From contig OX453273.1 of assembly GCA_949710005.1 (NCBI GenBank), positions 37,430,538 through 37,494,537 on the forward strand: a stretch of 64,000 bases of DNA, in the 5' to 3' direction. The notes below the pieces were generated by a model. It did not search any database and was not told the origin of the DNA. It saw only the letters and a program-made list of their open reading frames with translations. Shown here one piece after another: positions 11,201 to 26,200 of the stretch (the first letter of the stretch is position 1; every line of letters starts with the position of its first letter). This DNA comes from Ricordea florida (lineage: Eukaryota > Cnidaria > Anthozoa > Corallimorpharia > Ricordeidae). The translations under genes were made by a program, and so were the position numbers.

Positions 11201-14200
11201 AAAAAGAGTTTAACGATCGGTGTTTTTAAGCGGTAAGAACACAAACCTTTAATTATCTATGGAAGGACAGTGGAGAAACGAAACATCTAAGTTGTGGGGC
11301 TTACTGTGTACTAAGGAAAGGAAAGCCTGGTGCGTGGAAGACAAAAAAATTACATTCAAAATCATGTTTTACCTCAAGGAAATTCGTCAGAATGATCAGA
11401 ATGATTTTCTATTTTCACTATAAATTCAATGAAATTTGTGACGGTCTAGTTGCAAAACTCAACGCCAAAATAAACAAAAACTAAACTCCTGTTCAACTTA
11501 AAACGAAAAGATAGGACTGGCAGATGTCACCTGAAAGTCCATGTCCGGCCCCATAATCCCATCCCTAACGTAATTCATCACCGGTGGTGTGGTATCTATG
11601 GTAACGCCATCGCTATAAGTAGCTGAACACCTGCGGGCTCCGTTGCAGGCCACAACTGTAATGTAATACGAATCACCCTGTTTCAAGTCAAGTTCAAAGT
11701 GACTTCCGTTCGGTCTCATTCCGGTGCTTTCACAACCCCGTATGTCGTCTCGCATTGGCTGACTGCCGACGCACCAGAAATACTCAACGATATCACTTTC
11801 ACTGTCGATGAAGTCGATCCACCGTGCATGAATCTCTCTTGTATTGTTCGTGAAATCAATATCAGTATCTATAAAACTACGGGTTGAACATTGACTGTCT
11901 TCACCGAAGGTTGAATTGTCAGAACAATTCTTGTTTTGGTCACTGCCAAATCCATCGTAAACTACGCCAGGCTCAGGAGCTGTTGCGTCGATTACGAAAG
12001 ATTCCGATCGAGACCGAGTTGTTACATCTGCTCTAGTTATTTCAACCAACTCTACGGTGTAGATGTTTTCAGGACCTGGTATATAAAACGATCCATTCAC
12101 CAGGTGAATGTCAATTCCCTTGGTTATGTTGTCGATTGAAGATGAGTAAACACATGAATCGTCATCGCAGATACTAGATATGAAGCTAAAGGGATCTTCA
12201 GTCTGTGCTGGTAAGCAGGTACGTTCCTCACAGACAGAGCACATCTCAGAAAAGCCACCAAACGATTTTCGACCTTTCTCACATGGCACACAAGAAATAG
12301 AACCTATTCCATCAAAGTTACCAGTCCTAACTCGTACATGATCCACAGGGCAATAAGTCGCCATGTAAATCCGGCCAGTACCTAACCTCTCCCAAAGTCC
12401 AGGCCATGTCAAAACACCTGGTGTACCAAAGAAGATAGTATTTCCTTTAAAAGAGACTGTTGTGCGAGGGCGCCCTTCATCTATTCGTAGCCCACTTTCT
12501 CGAGCGACAACGCGTCCCAGGTCAATGCACTCTGCAGTTTCATGCTTAGAAGAGTTCTTTTTGTACACTCCCTCAAAACCGATCAGTCGCACGCCATCTT
12601 GACCATAACGTGTCTGTATACCAAGGGCTGCAACGAAACCTTCAGCACGAGTACTAACATCTACGTTTCCACTCAAATCCTCGTCCGGAGCTATGTAATA
12701 TCGGCATAACTTGTTATATGACTTGCTGCTGATACTTAACTGGAGAACTAGGGTCGAACCTGAACCTTTGGAAACCACAACTAGTGCATTTGTCTCTGTG
12801 AGGCGAATAGAGAGAGGTGCTGTGAGGTTGCTATTTTCTGTAAAGCAGAAATTCATGAGGAGTCCAACGGGATCAACTGCATAGACAAAAATGCAAGCGT
12901 TCCTCCCCTCTCCAGCTGCTAGCGCCATAATGTGCTTATTGGAAGAGAGTGAATGTCCAAAGGAAGGATCCTTGTTTGTTTCCCCAAGAATGGTGGCGAA
13001 CTTCCAGACACCGTGTTTCTCTTGGAACACACTAACTACACTGATATTCGTGGCTGCAATAAGTCCGCGCACTGCAACCACATGTTCATAAATCACCATA
13101 GCATCACTGATATTGTCTGCCCATGTGTTGTCAGCAGAACATGCAACACTCGAAACATTTTTACATTTCTTTATCGCAGTGAGTCTACTTAATCCCAAAT
13201 TGCCAAGCTCATCAACCGTGACGTCATATAGATGAACCTCTCCGCCATTCAGAAGGAACGCTGTTCTGTTCCCTTGGGATGCTATGTTTATCGGACGAGC
13301 ACCGGCGCCAAAATGATTATTTGGTACTGCAATGTGTTTGGCCTTCTTACTCCAAAGTGGTAGGACAAACGCTTTTTCCACAGAAGCCACAACAAGTACG
13401 TTATTTGATTGGACATCAAGAGAGGCGCCAAACTGTTGGGCAGGTGAGGTGGCCTTCAAATGCAGATCGCTGTAGACTGATTTTGGGTCAAGAGGAGACT
13501 GCACACAGCATGGTCCTTCAGGGTGGGAAAACCCAGGAATAGTCTGCATTGTTCTGGATTCTGCAGTTGTATTTGTGTCGTTAGTACTCGATGTCACCCG
13601 TTCAACAACAACTCTGAAAGTTTTGGTCGGACTGAAAAGATTGTGATCCAGAATAAATGATGTGATATTCCCAGTTTCATTTGATCCACTGCTGACGATT
13701 AGTTCCAAATCCCTTGGAGAAGAGATGTACTTAACTTCTGGGTCCAAAGCACTTTCATTGATGGCAGGAAGATGCAGGTTTGGCCACCAACGTAAATGCT
13801 CCTTTTCGGCAGCTTTGTCTCGGATCAACAGCTTTCGCTCTGGTGGTGGACTGGGCTCTATTCTTAAGCCATCGCTAGCAGCCTCGCTGTAAATGCCTCC
13901 CTCATTGTGCACTCGAACAACGCCTCTGTAACGTTCCCACGGCTGAAAAGGACCACTGCGAACAGTTACGTTACGTCGCCAAGACTGCACATCCATGAAT
14001 TCTTGGGCAAATGGTTCACTATTCCAAGACTGATCTTTGACAATTGAAGGCAAGGACACATTGGATGAGACATGCGTAAGGGCCACTTGAACACGCATTC
14101 TTGAAATATCTTGAAGATACCTTTCGATGACCTCCCACCTTAAAGATAGACTCTGTATCGTGGCTTTCCAGTCTGCATCTGTCTCATTAGTTTTGTTTAA

Positions 14201-17200
14201 AATCTCAACATCTATAACCTCCACCAGCTTGGGTGCTACGGAAAACACTTTGCAGCGCTCTGAATCCAGTCTTGTGCTTAGCCCGGCCCCATTGACAACG
14301 TAAACAGTGGCAAAAAGTAGTGTACCCGATGGAAGTCTATTGACAATGGCGACTCCCTTAGTTTTCATGCCAACAGATCGCAGGGCTAATATGTCACATT
14401 GAGCCTTATTAGTCCCAACACACCACTCATACCTTAAAAGTCCGCTCTCTAGGTCCTCAAACTCATCCCAGTTTGAAGTAAGTAGCTCTTCTGTACAGCT
14501 AAACCTAATGTGTGACCTACTTTCGATCCTATTTGAGGAAGGGAACTCAGCACTTTGGGAGTGCGTCAAATTAGAATTGATCTCTGTTCTGGGAGCAGAT
14601 ATCGTGGGAGAAGCTAGAGTTGTGTTGAGTGACACATCGTCAATATCTTTCAGTATGGGAACAGTTAAGTCGACCAAGACTCCAGCAGTTGATGTTTCCG
14701 AAGACATACCGACTTTGTTTGTCCCTCGAATAACGGCGTAGTATGTCTCTCCATTTGCAAGACGAAGACCAGAGATATGACAGCTTGTGCTCAAACCGAC
14801 ATTCTTAAAGCTGCTTACTGTGCAGTTCCCAGGAACAGAGCTAACGCAAACTTCATACTTTGAAATTCCACTTTCAGAGTCAATAAAGGGGAGCCAGCTA
14901 AGAAGAAAAAAGGAAAAGCCTTTCATTACATCGTAATACAATTGCTAGAGATCCAAGCCATAACAAGATTAAATACTTCAGAAAAGAACGCATAGTAAGA
15001 ATACTGTACCTACGGTGATAACCTCTAGAACTCTGCTTCTTCGGAAAAAATAGAGAATCAAGACCTAGAATCTAGACCAAGAGTTTACCTGATATTCATG
15101 TGGAACATATCTGTGTGATATCTCAGCTGTTTCGGTCCAGTGCCTATTATGGCACTTTTCGGTGTTGGGGGTGTGAAGTCTACAGTGAATGCCGGGGATA
15201 CGGCTTCGACTTGAAGACCAGCGAAGTTAACTGCCATTACAGTAAAAACATATTGTGCTCCATTCTCCAGATCCAAACCTGTAATGGTAATACATATACA
15301 CTTTATTTTGTTTCGTGAAAAGGATTTCTGAGCGTGAGATGTGACTAAACCTGTATTTTATGCCAAAAGGAAACCAATAATCATGCTTGAACAAGTCGCG
15401 AATAATTTAGAAATCGTTTCTTGTTCCCCAAGAAAAATACTCTACAACAACAACTTTTGTAACTTACAGATATTTCGACTAAGTTGAACACATTGCATGC
15501 AGGGTAGTAATACCTGTTATGGTGACATTTGTGGCCTGTCCCACATTTGTAAATGGTTGCGGACAGAACGATGAATTTCTAACATCACACAGGGCTACTT
15601 CATAATACTCGATACCAGATTCAAAGTCTCTGAAGTTGAACCAGTATGCACTAATATCATCGTCACCGTTAACAAAGTGAACTTTGGAACTGCTACCATT
15701 AGTGAAAGAGCCAGGGATTGGTCCAGTGTCGTCAACTGTTACACCATCCGAGGTCAGTGAAGTCACCACTCCAGCGCCGTTGGTCGCTTTTACCGTGACG
15801 TAGTACCGGTTACCGTTCTCTATGGGTACGGTAAGCACCCTGTGAACCGAGGTGGTCTCAGGACTGAGTTTTGTCTCTTTTACGAGATCGCATGTTCCAG
15901 GGAATGTTCCTGCGCACCACGTGAGTAGTACAATGTCGCTTTCAAGATCTAGGAAGGCACCCCAGTGAGCAGTTATATCAGTTCTGCTTGGTTGGAAATC
16001 GATATCTTGGCCTGCTTTGTTACCATCCAATACCTGACCGTCGTTAACTGGCCCTGTTAAACAGATAGGCAGGTATTTAAAAGTGGAATTTCTGACGTAT
16101 GAGAGACGACGGAACAATCTAATGTTGATACCGAGGTATTGTCAACAGGATTTTTTGAGTGTTAGGCGGGAAATAATAATCATCCTACGTCAGTCTGCTT
16201 TTAATTCAACTTTTTTACTTTTGTAATTTGTACCCTTCTTCGTCTTCGTCTACCCCAAGTTCTGGTGCCACACAATTAGATGGGGAATAAGTTTTAACTT
16301 CTAAAAAAATATTTTTTAATTAGATTTTCGTATTTGGCGTGACATGTCGATTAGCTTGAATATAGGTTACTTTGTATATTCAATCACATTATTGTGTGCT
16401 CTAGATGATTTTAATACATCTAAACTAAATCATAAATCAAAAACAACTTCTCTTGTAACCCCTCTTTTAGTTACAATGCTGATGAGTATCAGGACGTTAA
16501 ACGTCTGGATCGACAGATATATTTTTGTTTGTTTGCGTACTTCCTAGCTTGAATTACGTTCGGCTCGTGCAGCATGAGAGTTTTGGCCTAAGTGTGGATA
16601 TTATTGACGAGCAAGTGTTAACATACCTGTCTTGTCAACGACAACTCCACCAGAAGATATCACCTCACTTATCAGACCAGCGTGGTTTTCCGCCTTGACC
16701 GAGACAAAATAAATCTCGTCTTGAATAAGTGACAAACCTTCTGAAGTGTACTCTGTTGAGTTTCCAACATCTGTGAAGTTCAAGATGTCACACTGGTCGG
16801 GTTGGGTGCCAACACAAATGTAGTATCTTCTGATAGAACTTTCTCGGTCCCAGAAACCAATCCATTGGACAGATACTTGTGAATGGGTAGCCTTCTGCAC
16901 GACGTCTTCAACGAAGAGAGCTGAATTTTCAGTATGATCTATCTCTCCAATAAAAGGAGGGGTAGAATCAACAACAAAACCATCAGAAGTCAATATACTG
17001 GTCTTTCCTACGTTATTCTTGCTTCGAATAGTCGTAACATACTTGATCCCTTCTACGAAATCCAGATTTGAAATACAAGCTATTGTGTTATTACCGCCAT
17101 CAAGGTTGCGCACCAAGCAGTCGTTAGTGTTAATTGCCGAGCAGACAGAAATCTCGGTTGTTTCAACACCACTTTCAGGATCATCCCAACCGGCACAGTA

Positions 17201-20200
17201 CGCATCTTTTGATGTGAGGTAGTCTTCATCAAAAAAAGACGAGTCCAGCTGTAGATCAAGAACCTGCAATTGTGACCATGAAGATACTGTAAAAATTGAT
17301 ACTTACACCAGCATAATTATATGAACCCAGCATTGACCTGTTAAGCTACGTGCAAACGGAAGCAACAATGTTGGAAGTTGTTGCACGGCAATGTTGCGTC
17401 CGTTTCATATAAACTCGAATTGTGTGATAGTTAATAAGTTGATGAACTTATTTCTCAGGGGTTGTTCAATAGATTTCTACCGATTTCAATCTTTTGACAT
17501 ATTCAAAAGTATGTGAGAAGATTAAAATTAACGATGATATGACGATGAATGTATCATGTATCTCATGTTGTTCTTCTGATCAAGTTTACTTAGTCAGACT
17601 CAGAAACGGCGATGAAAGAGTCCTTAGTTCGACTCAGGGACACGACACTGTGAACTGCTCATCAAGGCCCACCCTCGACGCTTCACGAGCAATGACCGCA
17701 TTTGGTTCATCAGAATCTTTGAAAATGAAGTCTTCACGTAAACTATAAGCTGCAGGGTCAACGACTTGACGCACTCGTCAAATTATCTGTGAGTGATTTT
17801 ATGAGCTTGGTTATTGCAGTTTTGATGCCGATAGTGATTATTATCAACTAAAATTATGAAGTTTGCGACATTACTTACCCTAGAAAGAACAGGAGCTGTG
17901 TTATCCACCTGTATTCCGTCAGATGATATCCTAGTCACAGCGCCAGCACTGTTGAAAGCACTCACTGTTACGAATACCGTCATTCCTGTTGCCAAGGGTG
18001 GATAAATTTGTTGACCCACACTTGTGAGATCGCCGACATTGCTTTCATCAATTATGTCACAAATCCCCTTCACAGTTCCAGCGCACCACGTGTATCTGAT
18101 GACGTCTGACTCCGGGTCTTCAAACTCATCCCAGTTAGCGTAAATATACGTATCATCTGATTGGTAGTCAAGATCTAACAGTGTCTGTCCGTCTCTAACT
18201 TTTCCTCCTACCGGTGCCGTACCATCAACTCGGACACCATTAGACGATTCGAGAATGCTGGAGCCGGCATCATTCGTTGCTCTCACAGAAACAAAATACC
18301 TTACATTGTGGGTTAAGTTTAACCCTGAAATCGAGCCCTGTACAACCAAACCAAGAATGACAAAGTCATGAACATCACAGTCCTCGGGTTTCGTTCCCAC
18401 GCACATTTCGTAATTGGCGATTCTCCCACTGGAGTCCGCGAATGGTGACCAGTTTGCCCATATTTCATTTGAAGAGCTCTGAAAATCAATGTCCTTTTTT
18501 CCCTCTTGCCCGTCATAAACCGTTCCAGCCCTTGGGGCGGATTCATCCAGTATAAACTGATTGGAAACGACCTCACTGAACAATCCCACCTTATTATAGG
18601 CCTTTATGACAACAACGTATGATAATCCCGGTTTGATATCAAGACCAAATTTCTCCACTGCGCTGCTAAGTCCAACATTGATATAAGGCGTGACGCAATC
18701 AAAACTTGAAATGGACTTACAAACAGCCCACTCAAAATGATTTAAGCCACTCTCTAGATCGGCAAAACCACTCCAGGTTGCTTTTAGGGACTCTCCCTTT
18801 TTGAGGTAGGTGATTTCCGCTGCGTTGCCAACAACAACAACGCCAACCGAGGGCGGGGTACTATCTATCATAAGAGGCTTAGACACAGCTGTTGATGCCA
18901 ACCCTGCATCGTTTATCACCTTTACCTTTACAATTACAACAGTGCCAGAAGCTAGCGGCGTTATCAGAGTGTGGCTGACCGAGGTGTCTCCTGGATTTAC
19001 TGACGTCCACGGCACTATATCACACGAATCATTCTTCTTTCCCGCGCACCAAAGCACGGACCGAACCCCACTTTCTACATCGAGAGGCGCCTCCCAATTA
19101 AATGACAATTGTCGTGCATCGTTTGTCTCTAGATCACAGACTTCATCCTCAGCACCAGGACAGAGGCTGTCAGAAGACGTACTTGCACTGCCTTGGTCAC
19201 CGGCTTCCTCAGTTTGTAAGCTGTAAAATATCTTTCCCATTAAAGGAGGACTAGTGTCAATAGTAAGACCATCAGAATAGGCTTGCTCTTTCAGACCGGC
19301 ACCGTTTGTTGCCTCGACCGTGAAGAAATACCGTTGCCCCTCTTTGAGGTTCATGTGATGGTGTACGTTTGTTTGCAAATCAGCGAATGTCATGATTCGT
19401 ACATCACAGAGCCCTACAAAAAAAAATTAACAAAACTGTAAAAAGACGCGGAATACGAGTTACTTTCATGGATATTTGGCACTTACTAACCTCTCACTAA
19501 TATGAATTATTATTGACACGGTTTAAGATATTCATTCCATAACACAAAAGACCTTTGGTTAAGACTTTTACCGCAGTAAATAGTGGCCATTGAGTACTAG
19601 ATGGAGCATGCATTCACAAATAAGAAATCAGATTTAAAGAAAGGATAGCAAATATATTATACAAAATGTTTTTTTAAGAGAGCTGCATCTAACTATACAA
19701 CATTTTTTATATCTTCTATACGGCAAAAAGGCAGTGGTTTACCTTGAGATGTGCCAATACACCAATTGTATTCTATAACATCACTTTCAGGGTCCTGAAA
19801 TCCACTCCATTGGGCAGAGAGCACTCCGGTGACACTTTTATAGTCAACATCAATAAGTTCACGAGAGGTGGTGTTACCATCCACAACGTTACCAACCTCT
19901 GGTGGTGTCCAATCCACCACTACCTGTGGTGACGTGATTGTGGTCTCCAAACCTAACATATTGATGCCAGTTACGGTAACGTAAAAGTTCAATCCCTCAT
20001 GCAACGTAAAGTTTGCTAAGTCTAAGTCTAATGAGCGGCTGAGGCTGTCTACGCGGTAGAAGCTCAACAGATCGTCTTGAAAAGGATAACTGCCAATTCC
20101 AACCAAAAAGTGACTTATTCCACTTTCAGGGTCTTCCATTGTCCATGTGACCACAGGAGCCGATGGCGAAGTAACGAATAAGACTTCCATTCCATCTGAC

Positions 20201-23200
20201 GGTGAGATCTTTACCGCTTTTCCCACTGGAGGAGTCCGATCAATTACAACACCATCTGAAGAGGAACTTACATTTTCTCCACGTGTATTTTGTGCATTAA
20301 CTGTCACATAGTACTTCTTTCCGTGGGACAGTGTTAAGTTATGAAAGCGATGAGCTGATGTCTTCATGTGATAAACTTCCATAAATGGCCATTTGCAGAT
20401 AGTTAAGGCTGAAGGATCCGGAGATTGGTCTCCGATGCACCAGTAATATCTTGAGATCCCAAATACGGGGTCTTTGAAGCCATCCCAGTATGTCCAGATA
20501 GCTCGATCATCAAGCTGGAAGTCAATATCACCACCTGATGCAACTGGTCCGTCACTGACAACACCAGGTGAGAACCTTCCTAGTACCACTAACATCCCAG
20601 GTGAACAATCTGTAGTGTCAAGTCCTGCCCCATTCGTGGCTCGTATACACACATAATACGTTTCATTCCCAACCAATGTCTGATTCTCAATGAGGACACC
20701 ACCAACGGAGTCTTCAGCAACGATCTCCGTGTAAAAGTTATCAACCAGTTCTTTGACAGCCTGTTCTTCAGTACCCACGGCCCAACTCATCTCCTTAATG
20801 CCACTCTCAGGATCTGTAAAACCTGTCCACGTCACGACGAATGAAGATCCAGGTACATCATTCCTGTTACGGTCGTAGTTCTTTGGAAAGACAAAGTGGG
20901 ATGCCACAATGCCATGACTTGGCGGTGTTCGATCGATGACAACACCGGCAGAAGCCGTTTTGGCTGATAATCCAGCCTCATTCATGGCAAATAAAAAGAA
21001 GAAATACGTTCTTCCACTCTCCAGTGTGACATTTCTGATCAATGTACTTGTTAAAGATACTATCACGTACGTAAAGTTCTTGATATCATTCACCTGAGGC
21101 GATGTCCCAATTCCCCAAGCTACGGACCTTAAACCACTCTCGTTATCTCTTACAAACCATTCAGCGGCGAGAGAATCGGTTTGTGGGTCAAATCTCAGCT
21201 TCAAATTAGTGACCACAGGTGGTGTGTTGTCAATCGCAACTCCATTCGTCCAGTTGACGGTTATCAAACCCACAGCATTGGTGATCTCGATCCCTACAGC
21301 ATATGCACTTCCTTCCTTGTATTTTGGCGTGTGACGTCCCCCTCCGGTGATGATTGCAAAACCTGATGTGTTTACAGCAGACTTCAAGACATGGAAAGGA
21401 AGAACATAGTGCCCTGTTTTAATGCTTTTAACTGCAAAACGATACATAAAAATAGGCGATTCATTGTCATGGCAAATCCAAGAAATTATACGTTTGCTTT
21501 GGCTTGGAGCATATTCCACGTCTTGATCTTGAGTGTATTTACCATCCCAGACCGATGAGCATATCGGAGGAGTAGTATCAACAACAAAACCATCCGATTC
21601 AACTGATCTTTTTAGGCCAACTCCGTTGATGGCTGTAACATTTACATAATACTTTCTTCCACTGATAAGTTCTTGTTTCAGCTGTAAAGTTGCTTTTGTA
21701 ACATGCCTGCCAAATGAAAAAGGACCCTGAATGTCAAGGAGATTGCCAAAGTCATCTTCTCCCCACAATATCAATTGATATTCTTGAATGCCACTTTCTG
21801 CATCAACAAATTTAAAGGCCACGGTTAAGTTCATTTTAGACCCATGATAATCACCATCCCTGACGTACACCGGTCTTGGAGGCGTATTATCGTATACAAC
21901 GCCATTTGAGAAAGACACGGCTTGAAGGCCAACTCTGTTCACGCATTTCACTGTGGCAAAATAGCGATATCCGGGTTGAAGGTCATACTCGATTGCAAAC
22001 GACCGCTGATCATTTGGTATATTTGTCAAGTTTATTACGTCTGTTTCTCCTGGCTGTAGACCAAATCCAATTTGAACGGACTGGAGAGACGTTTCAGGAT
22101 CTTCACAAGCCCACGAGGCGGAAAGAGAGCCCTTTGTCGTAATATGTAAGTCCTGACTTGGATTAAGGCCATCATGAACTACTGTTAAAAACACAGGTGG
22201 AGTAAAATCTACCAATACACCATCAGAAGATACCGCAGCACTAGGCATACCAAGCACATTGTACGCAATAACCGTCGCATAATAACGTTGACCACTTGTA
22301 AGCTTAGAGACCTTGAATCGTGAACTTGCAGCTGTGTTAACCTTACCGACATCTGTGAATCCCTGAACGTCTTCAGAGCCAGGTGAAGAACCAAACGCCA
22401 AGTAGTAAGACACGATTTTGGTTTCCAGTTCTGTGAAATTGGCCCAAGAAGCTCGAAGGATAGAATTCTCAATCTGCACATCAACTTCCTTCCCCGGTCG
22501 TCCATCAGATACAAGGCCCCCAAGAGGGGGAGTGGTATCTACTAGAATTCCGTTGGAATGAAAGACTTCGGAATTGCCTGCTCTGTCTACAATTTTAACG
22601 CAAGCGTAATATCTTTTCCCCGACGTTAAGTTCAGTCCAGAGAGCACGTGATAAGAAGTGTTGTTTGGCACCCTTTCCTCCTTCTTCACATCACAATAAA
22701 CCGATCTTGGCTGACTGGAAAGACCAAGATAAACGTGCTTAATTCCAGAAAAATCAGTGAAACCGTACCAGTGAGCCCGGTAGATCGAAGAGTAGCTTTG
22801 ATATAGCAAATCAGTCAAGCCCCACCCATCCAAGATAATCCCGTTGCTAGGAGGATCCCAATCAGACAGCAGTGGAGGTGATGATTTGATGGTGAACAGA
22901 CCAGCACTGTTTATAGCCCATACTGTGATGTAATAATGTCGATTGTTCTCGAGATGAAATGGTGTTTGTGATGTCCAGTTTGTTCGTAATGATGAAACGG
23001 GAAAAGATAATGTTTCGGTATGAAACTTTATGACGTCATCAGCACCTGCAAAACTTCCAACGCCAACTTTGAACTCTGCTACCTTTGAGAGATCGTCTTC
23101 AATCTCAAAGTAACCCTTGAATGTAATCACAATTGCATTTGTGTATTCCAGCGCCTGACCATCATAGCCGTGCTGCACGTATGTAACAGCGGGAGGACTG

Positions 23201-26200
23201 CTGTCTACGACAAATGTATTTGACAACCCTCGGCCCTTCATGCCTGCTCTATCTTTGGCCTCTATAACAATTGAGTACATGCCATCTCCTAGATCAACAT
23301 TCCGTCCCGTGTATCGCACTCTGCCAACTGTTTTTAAGGAGCCGTGTAAAGCTTCTGTATTCATGGAAGCCACTGAAATTGCAAACGCAGCAATGCCACT
23401 ATGAACATCGTAAAAACTGTCGTTACTGCATTGAGAACTGTTCAGAACGTCGGCGAATCGTTTCTCATCTGATAAGCACCAGTTCCAGCGAGCCCACACC
23501 GCTTTCGATATCCACTGGTAGAGAACCGGAGGACCTTTCAAACCCGTGATTACTGTTCCAGCATGAGGGGCAATAAAGTCCACATTAGCTCCATTACTAC
23601 TAGTATTGATACACATTCCGACGCCATTACAACCAACTACTGTCACAAAATAACGCTGACCACTTTTCAAGAGAAGTCCTGATAATGTCGAACTTGTTTG
23701 CGAGCCGACGTTCTTTAACTCCAAGATATTAGTTACGCCAGGTATTGTGCCAAGTCCGACCCAATATTCTGCCATGCCACTCTCTGCATCCGCAAATGCT
23801 TGCTCCCAATGAGCACTGAATATGAATCTCTCACTGGTAAAATTCTTGTCCTTTCCTTTTGTTCCGTCCATAACGTATTGTGGTGCGACAGCTGGTGGTG
23901 TCGTGTCAATAAGAATTCCATCAGAAGCAATGGTTTTCTTGAGACCCGCTCCATTAATGGTCTTCACGGTCACGTGGTATCTCACCATTGGCCGAATAGC
24001 TACATCAGAAAAGCTCACGAAAACTATTCCGTCTTTATGACTGGTATGTGAAACATAAGTAAGGTTTTGGAAACTCCTAACATCATCTCCACCAGGATAA
24101 GTTCCAACACCGACCAACTGAACCTCAATCCCACTTTCTGAGTCTACACAGCTCCACTTGGCCTGAATGCCATTCAGTTCCCTTACAAAGTCCACATCCA
24201 TTGTGCCCCCTTCATCAATAACATCCATAACGTTTCCGTCACATTTTGGTGGCGTCGAGTCCGGTATAAAGCCGTTGGTTTCTGTTGTTGCTTGTAGTCC
24301 GGCCGCATTAGTACCGTGAAGGAGCAGTTTGTAAGAAGAACCAGGTTCTAACAAAAGACCGTCCATAAGAGGTGTCTGTTGGCTAAGTGGAATGTCTACA
24401 AAAGATGTTACGTCAACAGAGCTGTCGTTTCTTACAATTTTCCATTCATATTTTACCACAGGGCTCTCAGAATCAAGAAAGGGATCAAACTTTCCTCGAA
24501 CACGTCTCAATGAAGGCAAAAATGTGGCATCTTTTTTGCTTGCTCCATCCTGAAAATTGCCAGGTATAGGTGGTGTAGTATCAATTAGAACTCCATCACT
24601 ACACATTACCGCCTTTAGACCAATGAAATCTACCACATGAAGGCGAGTAAAATACGTTTTTCCGTGTTTTAGATCAAGACCAGATATTTGGACAGAGTTG
24701 GAATCGCCTAGCGAAGTCATCGGAATGACGTCTGCTTCTGCCTCATCGAGAGTACATCGTGATGATTTAGAAACTCCCCACTTAATTTGTACGATGTCCA
24801 TGACATTGCTTTCAAAAGCAAAGTTCATGCCTATTGCGTAAGAGTCTGATTGGTAGTCTACATCTTGCCCATCAAATACACCGTCATACACGTAGCGAAT
24901 TTGAGGCCCCTTTCGCCTTGCCTGGAACTTCGGACAATGTACTAGGGGGCTGTCAAGTCTGGCATCATTTGTCGCCATGACACTAAAATACACATCCCTT
25001 CCATGCATGATGGACAGGTCAGGAACTACGAGGCTTAGTGACGTACCCACCCAGGAAGAGTAGTCGTCTCCAGACCCTGGAATTGACCCGATTTTTACTC
25101 GGTAACTACTGATCTTCGTATCTTCCCTGAAGCCATGCCACTGAACGAAGTATTTTTTGTCAGCTGCTTGACGTGCCTTGCATGTTCCAGCAATTGGCGG
25201 AGTCCTATCTTCGTCTGCTTGACAGTTAGTGAATAGCGTTCTATCAATGTTTTTTGCCGACCACCACCACTCTGCGAACGTCTTTCTTGAGCACCACTTG
25301 ATTCTGATGCTACATCCAAACAAGCGACATTTTATACTGATGCACAAACGGAATCTATACCAAAGCCATACTCTGATACGAAGTGGAGTCATCCTTAGCT
25401 TCAGCTCGATACAAGCTTTGAGCGGCCATTTATCTATCTTAATCCGTAGTTCAGGAATTAAGTAGGTCTCGAGCAACCTCGCCTCAACTGTTATTCCCGC
25501 TTCGACTATAACAAGTGCCAAAGCTGCTCCAGCATAAGACGACACCCATGCTCCTGGAATAAGGCCCACTTTGAATGTCTTGTCCTGCATACAGAGCTGT
25601 CCTTGGACGTCAACACTGTAGTAACCTCCAGCACCTGCAAAGAGTCTGACAGGTATCCCAAACACGATTACTATCTGAGAAATTTCAGGAAAGAAGTCCT
25701 GGTTGCCTCGGAGAAGATTTTCACGGAATGAACTTGAGCAGAACTCAAGATCAGACGTATCTCGTCGCACTCTATTCCTATTCCTGTGCACTTCTTCAAG
25801 TTGCTCTGAATAGACATCTAACTCTAAAAGTCCTTGGGTGACGCTTCTCTTCCGTCTTGTTCCGCAGATCATGTCTCCAACAGGAAACAGTCGTCTAGGC
25901 CTTAATACATAATAGTTCATCACCCTGAAGAACAAACAATTTTCGTGAATTCCAAATGTCGTCTTAAGAATAGGCAGCCTAATAAGGAAGAATCTGTCTT
26001 CAAAATCTCCACCGACTAACTCGACGGCCTCTTTTTCAGCAAAGGTGCCACTTGAAAATGCCACAGCTATTACTTCACTATCAACATTAGTCACAGACTC
26101 GAGACCAGAAGGAGTTCTCACTACCCTCGCTAATGTGTGTTCGCCCGTCTCGTCACCTCCACTTATATTATGAAACTCTAACTTGCACTGGTATCCTGCA

